A stretch of DNA of 64,000 bases from Rhodovulum steppense (lineage in GTDB: Bacteria > Pseudomonadota > Alphaproteobacteria > Rhodobacterales > Rhodobacteraceae). A program made the position numbers and the translations under genes. The stretch spans positions 124,001 to 188,000 of the forward strand of contig NZ_SLVM01000003.1 in NCBI RefSeq assembly GCF_004339675.1, given 5' to 3'. The notes under the pieces were generated by a model. The model was not told where the DNA came from. It was given only the letters and a program-made list of their open reading frames with translations, and did not search any database. Of the stretch, positions 1-7,578 are shown in pieces. Each line of letters opens with the position of its first letter. Position 1 is the first letter of the stretch.

Positions 1-698
1 CGGCGGCGCACCATCGGCGACTGGTCGGAGGTGGCCGCGACGATCACCGAGCGCGCCATGCCCTCGGGCCCCAGCACATGCGAGACGAACTCGCCGACCT
101 CGCGGCCGCGTTCGCCGACCATGGCGATCACCGCCATGTCGGCCTGAACGCCGCGGGCGAGCTTGGCCAGCAGCGTCGACTTGCCGACGCCCGAACCCGC
201 GAACAGGCCGATGCGCTGGCCGCGCACGATGGGCAGAAGCGTGTCGAAGGCTGCAAGCCCGGTGCCGAGCCGCGGGCCGAGGCCCCGGCGCGCGGTGGCA
301 GGGGGCGGCGCGGCGCGCAGCGGCCGCGGTTCCGGTCCCGGCATCAGCGGGCGGCCGTCGAGCGGCTGGCCGAACGGATCGACGATCCGGCCAAGCCAGC
401 CGCGATGCGGCGCGATATGGCCCGGGCCGGTCAACACGACGCGGTCGCCCACCGACAGCCCCTCGGGCGTGCCGTCGGGCAGCACGGTCACCGTGCCCTG
501 GGCCAGCGCCAGCACCTCGCCCCGCCGACGCACGCCACGGCCATGCCGGATCTCGACCAGATCGCCCAGCCCGGCCTCGGCCGACAGGCCCGAGACGGTC
601 ACCGTGCCGCTGCCCGCGGCGGTGACGCGGCCGACCGCGCGGATCGGGGCCAGCGCGGCGATATGCGCCTGAAGGGCGGCGAAGGGGCTTTCGGGCAT
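1..698 (-). CDS. fliI: Flagellum-specific ATP synthase FliI (partial, C-terminus beyond window)
   Basis: Reading the minus strand from the ATG at 698 gives 232 codons that run off the left edge, so only the N-terminal half is present. FliI is the cytoplasmic hexameric ATPase that energises flagellar type III export together with FliH and FliJ. The beta-barrel N-terminal domain is followed by a Walker A motif GSGVGKST at about residues 168-175 and by the F1-beta-like stretch MVGERGREVGEF. It is divergent from flgB, with a CtrA-box-like site in the 84-base gap. Recognition is firm; the missing part cannot be judged. Confidence 0.95.
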   Translation of the reverse strand, partial: MPESPFAALQAHIAALAPIRAVGRVTAAGSGTVTVSGLSAEAGLGDLVEIRHGRGVRRRGEVLALAQGTVTVLPDGTPEGLSVGDRVVLTGPGHIAPHRGWLGRIVDPFGQPLDGRPLMPGPEPRPLRAAPPPATARRGLGPRLGTGLAAFDTLLPIVRGQRIGLFAGSGVGKSTLLAKLARGVQADMAVIAMVGERGREVGEFVSHVLGPEGMARSVIVAATSDQSPMVRR

Positions 699-748
699 GC
701 GGGGTCTCCGGTCCGGGCCGACACTTACCGTTTCTAAAGGAATCATCC

Positions 749-763
749 TTAAGCCTTGATTGA
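749..763. promoter_or_regulatory. CtrA-box-like site between fliI and flgB
   Basis: TTAA-N7-TTGA, one mismatch from the TTAA-N7-TTAA consensus of the alphaproteobacterial regulator CtrA. It lies in the divergent fliI/flgB gap. Similar sites occur at two further flagellar promoters in this window, which supports the call. Binding itself is inferred. Confidence 0.4.
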
Positions 764-782
764 AGCCGAGGGAGAATCCCCG

Positions 783-1178
783 ATGTTCGAAAAGCTGGAA
801 ATCTTTCGCATGGCGCATGGGCTGGCAACGCATGCCGGCACGCGCCAGGCCGTCGTGGCCCGCAACGTGGCCAATGCAGACACGCCCGGATACCGGGCGC
901 AGGACATCGCGGCATTCGCCGACACCTACCGCAAGACCGGGGACGAGATGGGCCTGCGCAGGACGCGCGAGGGGCACATGCCGGCGCGCGACCCCCTGCC
1001 CTTCCGCACCGAGCTGCGCGCCGACGACGTGCCCGGCGAGCCGAACGGCAACAGCGTTGCCCTGGAAGAGGAAATGCTGAAGGCGGCCGACACCAAGAGC
1101 AAGCACGACCTGGCGCTGGCGGTCTACCGCTCGTCGCTCAGCATCATCCGCACCAGCCTTGGCCGGTCGGGGGGATAG
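783..1178 (+). CDS. flgB: Flagellar proximal rod protein FlgB
   Basis: A 131-residue rod protein assembled in the periplasm between the MS ring and distal rod. The family signature NVANADTPGYRA lies near the N-terminus and the C-terminal helix matches FlgB/FlgC/FlgG architecture. The frame stays open upstream to a TTG at 756, but the ATG at 783 has a purine-rich GAGGGAGA Shine-Dalgarno eight bases before it and gives the usual family length, so it is preferred. First gene of a tight operon flgB-flgC-fliE-fliQ-flgF-flgG-flgA-flgH. Confidence 0.93.
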   Translation: MFEKLEIFRMAHGLATHAGTRQAVVARNVANADTPGYRAQDIAAFADTYRKTGDEMGLRRTREGHMPARDPLPFRTELRADDVPGEPNGNSVALEEEMLKAADTKSKHDLALAVYRSSLSIIRTSLGRSGG

Positions 1179-1187
1179 GAGGCTTGA

Positions 1188-1580
1188 ATGACCGATCTCA
1201 GCGATAGTCGCGGCCTTTCGGCCAGCGGGTTGCGCGCCCAGGCACAGCGGCTGCGCCACCTGTCCGAGAACATCGCCAATGTCGATACGCCCGGCTATCG
1301 GCGCAAGCTGACGAGTTTCGAGGCCGAATTGGCGTCCAAGGGGCCGGAGGGCGCGGTCCGGACGGGGCCGGTTCGGCTGGACCGGACCGAGCTGCCGAAG
1401 GTCTATGACCCCTCGCATCCGATGGCCGATGCGACCGGGCATTACGACGGCTCGAACGTCAACCTCATCATCGAGATCGCCGACGCGCGCGAGGCACAGC
1501 GCAGCTACGAAGCGAACCTGAAACTGTTCGATCAGGCCCGGCAGATGTCGCGCGGCCTGTTCGACCTTCTGCGCCGTTAG
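1188..1580 (+). CDS. flgC: Flagellar proximal rod protein FlgC
   Basis: A 130-residue rod protein. It has the conserved N-terminal rod motif ENIANVDTPGYRRK and the C-terminal coiled segment ending in a leucine-rich helix. GGAGG precedes the ATG by six bases. It lies nine bases after flgB and eleven before fliE, the order commonly seen in alphaproteobacterial flagellar operons. FlgC is exported by the flagellar type III system and has no cleaved signal peptide; none is seen here. Confidence 0.94.
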   Translation: MTDLSDSRGLSASGLRAQAQRLRHLSENIANVDTPGYRRKLTSFEAELASKGPEGAVRTGPVRLDRTELPKVYDPSHPMADATGHYDGSNVNLIIEIADAREAQRSYEANLKLFDQARQMSRGLFDLLRR

Positions 1581-1591
1581 GAGATCGATCC

Positions 1592-1876
1592 ATGGATATC
1601 CGTTCCAGCATCGCCGCCAATGCCTATGCATCGGCCAGGCCCGCGACCCAGCCGCAGAAACCCGAGCAGGGCGGCGTCTTTGCCGATGCGGCCCAGAAAT
1701 TCGGCCAGATGCTGCAGAATGGCGAGCAGACGGCGATGGCGGCGATGTCGGGGGGCGCCGATCCGCATGCGCTGGTGCAGGCGCTGGCCCAGACCGAACT
1801 GGCCGTCGAGACCGCCGTGACCGTGCGCAACAAGGTGGTCGAGGCCTATCAGGAAATCCTCAGGATGCCGGTGTAG
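1592..1876 (+). CDS. fliE: Flagellar hook-basal body complex protein FliE
   Basis: A 94-residue protein, slightly shorter than enteric FliE (about 104). FliE joins the MS ring to the proximal rod and is an early export substrate. The C-terminal half has the family pattern ALAQTELAVETAVTVRNKVV followed by YQEILRMPV, the most conserved part of FliE. Position between flgC and fliQ fits. The ATG at 1592 is preceded by TAGGAGATCGATCC, a good ribosome-binding site. Confidence 0.93.
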   Translation: MDIRSSIAANAYASARPATQPQKPEQGGVFADAAQKFGQMLQNGEQTAMAAMSGGADPHALVQALAQTELAVETAVTVRNKVVEAYQEILRMPV

Positions 1877-1879
1877 GCC

Positions 1880-2146
1880 ATGACCGAATTCGTCTTCTAC
1901 GACACGTTGCGCCAGGGGCTGTGGATCGCGGTGATCATCTCGATCCCGATCCTGACCGCCGCGCTGGTCACCGGGGTCGCGATCGGCCTGTTCCAGGCGC
2001 TGACCTCGGTGCAGGAAATGACGCTGACCTTCGTGCCCAAGCTGGCGGCGATCCTGATCGTGTTCTGGATGTCGATGGCCTTCATGACCGAGACGCTGAC
2101 CAGTTTCTTCACCGGCCGGATCGTGCCGATGATCGCGGGGATCTGA
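1880..2146 (+). CDS. fliQ: Flagellar biosynthesis protein FliQ (export gate)
   Basis: An 88-residue inner-membrane protein with two transmembrane helices (about residues 14-38 and 52-75). FliQ is part of the FliP/FliQ/FliR export gate. Characteristic features are the N-terminal DTLRQGLWIAVIIS and the loop QALTSVQEMTLTFVPKL. The gene begins three bases after fliE and ends one base before flgF. fliP and fliR, its partners, lie elsewhere in this window. Confidence 0.95.
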   Translation: MTEFVFYDTLRQGLWIAVIISIPILTAALVTGVAIGLFQALTSVQEMTLTFVPKLAAILIVFWMSMAFMTETLTSFFTGRIVPMIAGI

Positions 2147-2147
2147 G

Positions 2148-2870
2148 ATGGACAGCACCGGATACACCACGCTGACCCGCCAGGTCGGGCTGATGCGCGA
2201 GATGCAGAGCGTGGCGAACAACATCGCCAATGCCTCGACAGCCGGGTTCCGGCGCGAGGGCGTGATCTTTTCGGAACATATCGCCGCGCTCGACGGGCCG
2301 GGGGGGTCGCTGTCGATGGCGAATGCGCATGTGCGCAACATCGACCTCAGCCAGGCGCCGCTGACCCAGACCAATGGCCAGTTCGATTTCGCCATCGAGG
2401 GCGAGGGGTTCTTCCTGCTGGAAACGCCGCAGGGCGAGCGGCTGACCCGGGCGGGCAGCTTCACGCCGGACGCCAATGGCGAACTGGTTTCGCCCGATGG
2501 CCACCGGCTGCTGGATGGCGGCGGAGCACCGATCTTCGTGCCGCCCGACGCCGCCTCGGTCGCGCTGGCGGCGGATGGGACGCTGAGCGCGGATGGCCAG
2601 CTTCTGGGGCAGATCGGGCTGTTCCTGCCCGCCGACCGCAACGCGATGACCCATGTCGCCGGCACGTTGTTCGACCCCGGCGGCGCACCCGAGCCGTTCC
2701 TGGAGGGCACCATCCTGCAAGGCTATGTCGAGCAGTCGAACGTGAACGCGGTCTCCGAGATCACGCGGATGATCGAGGTTCAGCGCGCCTACGAGCTTGG
2801 CCAGAACTTCCTCAACCAGGAGGACGAACGTATCCGCAGCGCCGTCCGCACCCTGAGCGGCAACAGCTAG
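2148..2870 (+). CDS. flgF: Flagellar basal-body rod protein FlgF
   Basis: A 240-residue proximal rod protein. It begins MDSTGYTTLTRQ, carries the rod motif VANNIANASTAGFRREG, the central FlgE/F/G fold (FAIEGEGFFLLE, LTRAGSFTPDANGELV) and the C-terminal SNVNAVSEITRMIEVQRAYE motif. It is shorter than FlgG and lies directly before it, the usual order. Start ATG at 2148 follows the fliQ stop by one base, indicating translational coupling. Confidence 0.93.
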   Translation: MDSTGYTTLTRQVGLMREMQSVANNIANASTAGFRREGVIFSEHIAALDGPGGSLSMANAHVRNIDLSQAPLTQTNGQFDFAIEGEGFFLLETPQGERLTRAGSFTPDANGELVSPDGHRLLDGGGAPIFVPPDAASVALAADGTLSADGQLLGQIGLFLPADRNAMTHVAGTLFDPGGAPEPFLEGTILQGYVEQSNVNAVSEITRMIEVQRAYELGQNFLNQEDERIRSAVRTLSGNS

Positions 2871-2888
2871 ACCGGAAAGGATTGACCC

Positions 2889-3674
2889 ATGCGCGCCCTC
2901 TCCATCGCCGCGACCGGCATGTCGGCCCAGCAGATGCGGGTCGAGGTGATCTCGAACAACCTCGCCAACATGAGCACCACGGGCTACGACGCCCGCCGGG
3001 CCGAGTTCGCCGACCTGCATTACCAGCAGGTGACGCGGCCGGGCACGATCAACGCCTCGGACGGCACGGTGCTGCCGACCGGGGTGCAGCTGGGCCTGGG
3101 CGTGCGGCCGGCCTCGGTCACGGTGAACCTGGCGCAGGGCGCGCTGTCGCAGACCGGGGGCGATCTGGACGTCGCGATCGAGGGGCGGGGCTATCTGGAG
3201 GTCACGCTGCCGAACGGCAACCCCGCCTATACCCGGGACGGCGCGCTGAAACGCACCGGCGACGGGCTGATCGTGACCTCGGACGGGTTCGAGGTGGCGC
3301 CGGGCATCGTCATCCCGGACGACGTGCGCAGCCTGTCGATCAATGCCGATGGCGAGATCTATGCCTATTTCCAGAACCAGGTGCAGCCGCAGCTTCTGGG
3401 CCAGTTCACGCTGACGATCTTTACCAACGAGAAGGGGCTGGAGGCCATCGGCTCGAACCTGTTCACCGAGACCGAGGCGTCGGGCGGACCGATCGCGGGC
3501 GTTCCCGGCGACGAGGGCTATGGCACGCTGCGCCAGGGCTATCTGGAGGAAAGCACGGTCGATCCGGTGCGCGAGATTACCGAACTGATCCAGGCCCAGC
3601 GCGGCTATGAGCTGAACTCCAAGGTCATCACCGCCGCCGACCAGATGCTGGCCGCCACGACGCAGGTGCGCTGA
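2889..3674 (+). CDS. flgG: Flagellar distal rod protein FlgG
   Basis: A 261-residue distal rod protein, the standard FlgG length. Seen are the N-terminus MRALSIAATGMSAQQ, the rod motif SNNLANMSTTGYDARRAEF, the central domain and the C-terminal STVDPVREITELIQAQRGYE. The ATG at 2889 has AAAGGA upstream. The stop codon overlaps the start of flgA by one base (TGATG), so the two genes are coupled. Confidence 0.95.
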   Translation: MRALSIAATGMSAQQMRVEVISNNLANMSTTGYDARRAEFADLHYQQVTRPGTINASDGTVLPTGVQLGLGVRPASVTVNLAQGALSQTGGDLDVAIEGRGYLEVTLPNGNPAYTRDGALKRTGDGLIVTSDGFEVAPGIVIPDDVRSLSINADGEIYAYFQNQVQPQLLGQFTLTIFTNEKGLEAIGSNLFTETEASGGPIAGVPGDEGYGTLRQGYLEESTVDPVREITELIQAQRGYELNSKVITAADQMLAATTQVR

Positions 3675-4111
3675 TGCGGACCGTGCTGCTCCTCGGCGCG
3701 CTTGCCGCCGCCGCCCCGGCCCCGATTTCGGCCGAGATGCTGGTGGCCACGCGAACGATCCGCGGCCAGACGATCCTGGGGCCCGGCGATGTCGCGCTGG
3801 CCGAGGGCACGATGGCGGGCGCGCTGACCGACCCCTACGACGCGATCGGGCAGGAGGCGCGCGTCAATCTCTATGCCGGGCGACCGATCATGGCCGGCGA
3901 TCTGGGCGCCCCCGCGATCATCGAGCGCAACCAGATCGTGACGGTCTTCTACCGCAACGGCGTCGTGAACATCGCGGCCGATGGCCGCGCGCTGGAACGC
4001 GCGGGCATCGGCGACCCGCTCAGAGTGATGAACCTCGCCTCGCGCACGACCGTCACCGGATTCGTCGCGTCGGACGGCACAGTGACCGTCGGCGCCTCTG
4101 CCAGACCCTAG
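3674..4111 (+). CDS. flgA: P-ring assembly chaperone FlgA
   Basis: A 145-residue periplasmic protein with a cleavable signal peptide (residues 1 to about 20, ending in ISAEM). It matches the SAF domain of FlgA (TRTIRGQTILGPGDVALAEG, LYAGRPIMAGDLG). FlgA assists FlgI in forming the P ring. It is shorter than enteric FlgA (about 219 residues) because it lacks the N-terminal extension, which is common in alphaproteobacteria. flgI itself is on the other strand near 19 kb. Confidence 0.88.
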   Translation: MRTVLLLGALAAAAPAPISAEMLVATRTIRGQTILGPGDVALAEGTMAGALTDPYDAIGQEARVNLYAGRPIMAGDLGAPAIIERNQIVTVFYRNGVVNIAADGRALERAGIGDPLRVMNLASRTTVTGFVASDGTVTVGASARP

Positions 4112-4123
4112 GAGCCCAAGCCC

Positions 4124-4861
4124 ATGAACCGCCTGATCCTTCTTGCCTGCGCTGCGGCGCTTGCCCTGCCCACCGCCTGTTCGAAGCTGGAGGATGTCGG
4201 CAAGGCACCGGCCTTCAAGCCGGTCGAGGGCAGCAACGAATATTACGCGATGACCGCGCAGGGCGGCCTGCCCAACGCCGCCGAGCGGCGCAGGCCGGTG
4301 GACAGCTCGTCGCTTTGGGCGGGCGGGCGCAAGTCGCTGCTGGGCGATCGGCGCGCGGGACGGCAGGGCGACATCATGACGGTCGTGATCCAGATCGACG
4401 ACAAGGCCGAGATCTCGAACCAGACCGCGCGCAGCCGCACCGGCTCGACCTCGATGGGCATTCCGCAGATGCTGGGCCTGCCCCAGATCATCGACCAGGC
4501 GCTGCCCGACGGGGCCACGATGGCCAATGCGGCCAATGCCAATTCGAGCACGAACCACAATGGCAACGGCTCGGTCCGCCGCAACGAGAAGCTGACGCTG
4601 CGCATCGCCGCGACGATCACCGAAGTCTTGCCGAATGGCGTGCTGCGGGTCGAGGGCTCGCAGGAGGTGCGGGTCAATTTCGAGATGCGGGAACTGATCG
4701 TCACGGGCTATGTCCGGCCCGAGGACATCTCGCGCCAGAACGAGATCACCTATGACAAGATCGCCTCGGCGCGCATCTCTTATGGCGGGCGCGGCCAGAT
4801 CACCGACATGCAGCAACCGCGCTATGGCCAGCAGGTCGCTGACATCCTGCTGCCGTTCTGA
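4124..4861 (+). CDS. flgH: Flagellar L-ring lipoprotein FlgH
   Basis: A 245-residue outer-membrane lipoprotein forming the L ring around the rod. A lipoprotein signal peptide ends in the lipobox LPTAC (Cys at about residue 19). Family motifs include SLWAGGRKSLLGDRRA, GDIMTVVIQIDDKAEISN and the C-terminal VRPEDISRQNEI. It starts 12 bases after flgA with AGGAGCCCAAGCCC as ribosome-binding site, and ends eight bases before a FliL-type gene. Confidence 0.94.
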   Translation: MNRLILLACAAALALPTACSKLEDVGKAPAFKPVEGSNEYYAMTAQGGLPNAAERRRPVDSSSLWAGGRKSLLGDRRAGRQGDIMTVVIQIDDKAEISNQTARSRTGSTSMGIPQMLGLPQIIDQALPDGATMANAANANSSTNHNGNGSVRRNEKLTLRIAATITEVLPNGVLRVEGSQEVRVNFEMRELIVTGYVRPEDISRQNEITYDKIASARISYGGRGQITDMQQPRYGQQVADILLPF

Positions 4862-4869
4862 GGGCCGAG

Positions 4870-5376
4870 ATGGGCAAGCTTCTCCCCGTCATCATCGCGG
4901 TCGTCGGCCTTCTTGCGGGGGCCGGTGCGGGGTTCTTCCTGCGCCCCGCACCCGAGCCCGAGGTCATGGCCGAAGGCGAAGCCGGCGAGGACGCCGCCCA
5001 GACCGCGGGCACGCCCACGGCGAAGCCCGCGGCCGACGGAAAGGCGGATGCGGAACGCGATTTCATCAAGCTGAACAACCAGTTCGTGATTCCGGTCGTG
5101 CGCAACGGCCGGGTCGCCTCGCTGGTGGTGATGTCCCTGAGCATCGAGGTCACGACGGGCAGCACGGAACTGGTCTTCAAGAACGAGCCCAAGCTGCGCG
5201 ACGCCTTTCTTCAGGTCATGTTCGACCATGCCAATGCCGGCGGGTTCGACGGCGCCTTTACCGAGACCGGCACCATGACCATGCTGCGGCGCGCCCTTCT
5301 GGAGGCGGCCGACCAGGTGATCGGCGCACGCGCGCGCGACATCCTGATCACCGATATCGTCCGCCAGGACGCCTGA
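4870..5376 (+). CDS. FliL-family flagellar basal-body protein (first paralogue)
   Basis: A 168-residue single-pass membrane protein. One N-terminal membrane helix (about residues 4-24) is followed by an acidic, Ala-rich linker and a periplasmic domain whose end ARARDILITDIVRQDA resembles the FliL C-terminus (RDLLITEFVLN in the second FliL of this window). FliL sits beside the stator and tunes torque. This copy is the last gene of the flgB operon, eight bases after flgH. Why the locus holds two FliL-type proteins is unclear; this one is the more divergent, so no symbol is given. Confidence 0.8.
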   Translation: MGKLLPVIIAVVGLLAGAGAGFFLRPAPEPEVMAEGEAGEDAAQTAGTPTAKPAADGKADAERDFIKLNNQFVIPVVRNGRVASLVVMSLSIEVTTGSTELVFKNEPKLRDAFLQVMFDHANAGGFDGAFTETGTMTMLRRALLEAADQVIGARARDILITDIVRQDA

Positions 5377-5384
5377 TCCGCCGA

Positions 5385-5732
5385 TCAGCTTTCGGCCGCG
5401 CCGCGGATCAGCCTATGCAGCGCCTCGTCCCGCCCGAAGGCGCGGGCGGCCTCTCGAAGCCGCAGCGCCTCTTCGGACCGGGCGCGCGCCAGAGCACCGT
5501 TCAACGCGGCGCGGCGCTGCAGATACCGGCGGCCGCGGCTCTGGCCCATCACGGCGCGCGCCGCGGGATCGGTTTCGGCTTCGCAGGCGCGCCATTCGGC
5601 ATCCAGCGCGGCGATCTCGGCCTCGATCCGGCGGCACTCTCCGGCCGCGGCCTTGAGCCGGGCAAGCGCGGCATCGCGCAGCATGCCGCCGACCTCACCC
5701 AACCGCCGCAACCTGCCATCGACCCGCGCCAT
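5385..5732 (-). CDS. Small coiled-coil protein downstream of flhB, possibly FliJ-like
   Basis: A 115-residue, Ala/Arg/Glu-rich, almost wholly helical protein with heptad-like repeats (for example LKAAAGECRRIEAEIAALDA). Its start overlaps the flhB stop (ATGA), so it is the last gene of the fliL-motA-flhA-fliR-flhB operon. FliJ, the coiled-coil partner of FliI, is small and helical and no other fliJ candidate is present, so a FliJ-like export role is a reasonable guess. Sequence similarity is too weak to name it. It converges on the FliL-type gene with an eight-base gap. Confidence 0.55.
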   Translation of the reverse strand: MARVDGRLRRLGEVGGMLRDAALARLKAAAGECRRIEAEIAALDAEWRACEAETDPAARAVMGQSRGRRYLQRRAALNGALARARSEEALRLREAARAFGRDEALHRLIRGAAES

Positions 5733-6811
5733 CAGCGGGCCCGCGCGCGGGTGCGCATCTCTTCGGCAAAGCGGATCGCGGCGGCCACGGCGCGGTAATG
5801 CTCGGGCTGGATCTCGGCGCCGATCTCGACGGTGGCGTAAAGCGCGCGCGCGGTCGGCGGATCGCGCCGCATCGGCACGCCCGAGGCGGCGGCGACCTCG
5901 CGGATCCGGGCGGCGACCTCGTCCACGCCCTTGGCCACGCAGACCGGCGCGCCGGGCGTCGCACGGTCCCATTTCAGCGCGACGGCGTAATGGGTCGGGT
6001 TGACGATCACCACATCGGCCTTGGGCACGTCGGTCAGCATCCGGTTGGTCGCGATGTCCATCCCGCGCTGGCGGCGCTGCTGTTTCATGTGGGGATCGCC
6101 CTCGGACTGCTTGATCTCGTCCTTCAGTTCCTGGTGCGACATCCGGTTCTTGCGGCGATGCTCGGCCAGTTGCCACAGGTAATCGACGGCCGCGATGCCG
6201 CCGGCGATCGCGACCGCGACCGCCATGAACTCGATCGCCATCCGCCCCAGCGTCGCGGCCGCCATGCCTGGCGAGAGGAACATCGTGCCGATCAGCTGCT
6301 CGATCCGGGCCGAGAGATAGACGCCGAGCAGAAGGATGTAGAGCGTCAGCTTGGCCGCGCTCTTGGCGAATTCGAACAGACCGCCGCGGCCGAACTTGTT
6401 CTTGGCGTTCTGGAGCAGCGAGATCTTGGACAGCTTGGGCTTGATCTTCTCGGGCGCGACGACAAGGCTGCGCTGGGCGAGGATCGAGGTCAGCGCGGCC
6501 AGGCCGGGCAGCGTCAGCCAGGGCAGCGCGGCCAGCATCGCGCTGGCCATCAGCCCGCCGACCGGCGCGCTGCCATGCCCGCCCAGCATCATCGGCGCGA
6601 TCCGGTCGGCCTGGCCGATCAGCCCGGCGCCGATCCCGCCCAGCGCGGTCAGGCTGGCCGCGCCCAGGCCCAGCGCGGTGAGGGTCAGGCCCAGATAGGC
6701 GGCGGCGGTGTGCAGGTCGGTGGATTTCGCAAACTCGCCCTTCTTGCGGGCGTCGTCCAGTTTCTTCTGTGTCGGCTCGAACTGCTTGTCGCCGGGGCTC
6801 TCGTCGCTCAT
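5732..6811 (-). CDS. flhB: Flagellar export apparatus protein FlhB
   Basis: A 359-residue export-switch protein with four membrane helices and a cytoplasmic C-terminal domain carrying the autocleavage motif NPTH at about residues 271-274. The conserved N-terminus FEPTQKKLDDARKKGE is present. FlhB recognises substrates and switches export from rod/hook to filament types. The frame is open far upstream, but that part overlaps fliR in another frame; the ATG at 6811 overlaps the fliR stop (ATGA) and gives the family length. The short C-terminal tail after the SpoU-like domain is Arg/Ala-rich. Confidence 0.95.
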   Translation of the reverse strand: MSDESPGDKQFEPTQKKLDDARKKGEFAKSTDLHTAAAYLGLTLTALGLGAASLTALGGIGAGLIGQADRIAPMMLGGHGSAPVGGLMASAMLAALPWLTLPGLAALTSILAQRSLVVAPEKIKPKLSKISLLQNAKNKFGRGGLFEFAKSAAKLTLYILLLGVYLSARIEQLIGTMFLSPGMAAATLGRMAIEFMAVAVAIAGGIAAVDYLWQLAEHRRKNRMSHQELKDEIKQSEGDPHMKQQRRQRGMDIATNRMLTDVPKADVVIVNPTHYAVALKWDRATPGAPVCVAKGVDEVAARIREVAAASGVPMRRDPPTARALYATVEIGAEIQPEHYRAVAAAIRFAEEMRTRARAR

Positions 6812-7578
6812 CGCCCGGCTCCGAACGGGGCGGCGTAAAGCTCGATCAGGCCGGTCTGCCACAGGCCCAGCATCGGCGGCAGGGCCAGCATCAGCAGGAT
6901 CAGCCCGCCTGCCGTGATCGCGGGCGCCCCGACGAAGGCGACCATGAGCTGCGGCATCGCCTTGTTGATGACGCCAAGCGCGAGGTTGTAGATCAGCGCG
7001 GCGATGACGAAGGGCATGGCCAGCGTGGCGGCCAGCGCAAAGCCCTGCGCGATCCGCAGCACGCCCCAATCGGCCAGTTCGGCGGCATCGGGAAAGCGGC
7101 CGGCGGGCAGCAGGTCGTAGGACAGGATCATCGCCTCGGCGGCGCGCACATGCAGCCCCGACATCACCGCCAGCGCCAGCCCCGCCATCACCATCAGCCG
7201 CCCCATGGCGGGTTGCGGATCCATCGCGGTCGCGCCCAGCATCTGCGCGAGCGACGTGGCCTGGGCGGCGATCTCGCCGGCGATCTGGAGCGCAAGGATC
7301 ATCAGCCGCAGCACCAGCCCCAGCGCAAGGCCGATCACCGTTTCGGTGGCGACGGCGATCCCCAGCGGGCCGGGCGCGATGTCGATCCCGGGCGCGACGG
7401 CGGGCGCCACGACCGCGGTGAAGGCCAGCGCGAGGCCCAGCCGGATCCGCACCGGAACCGCCCGCTCGCCGAAGGCGGGCAGCATCGCCAGCACCGCGCC
7501 GACCCGCAGGAACACCAGCCAGGAGGCCCAGAGCAGGGGCTGCCACAGCTCGGCCAGTTCCGCGAGGTCGTAGGTCAT
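6808..7578 (-). CDS. fliR: Flagellar biosynthesis protein FliR (export gate)
   Basis: A 256-residue inner-membrane protein with six hydrophobic segments; part of the FliP/Q/R export gate. Family landmarks are LVFLRVGAVLAMLPAFGER near the N-terminus, GEIAAQATSLAQMLG in the middle and YNLALGVINKAMPQL in the last third. The ATG at 7578 overlaps the flhA stop (ATGA), and the stop overlaps the flhB start, so flhA-fliR-flhB are translationally coupled. Confidence 0.94.
   Translation of the reverse strand: MTYDLAELAELWQPLLWASWLVFLRVGAVLAMLPAFGERAVPVRIRLGLALAFTAVVAPAVAPGIDIAPGPLGIAVATETVIGLALGLVLRLMILALQIAGEIAAQATSLAQMLGATAMDPQPAMGRLMVMAGLALAVMSGLHVRAAEAMILSYDLLPAGRFPDAAELADWGVLRIAQGFALAATLAMPFVIAALIYNLALGVINKAMPQLMVAFVGAPAITAGGLILLMLALPPMLGLWQTGLIELYAAPFGAGR

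Noticed and set aside
721-738. CTTA-N7-TAAA as a further CtrA box before flgB
   Set aside because: Matches the consensus too poorly; the site at 749-763 is much better.
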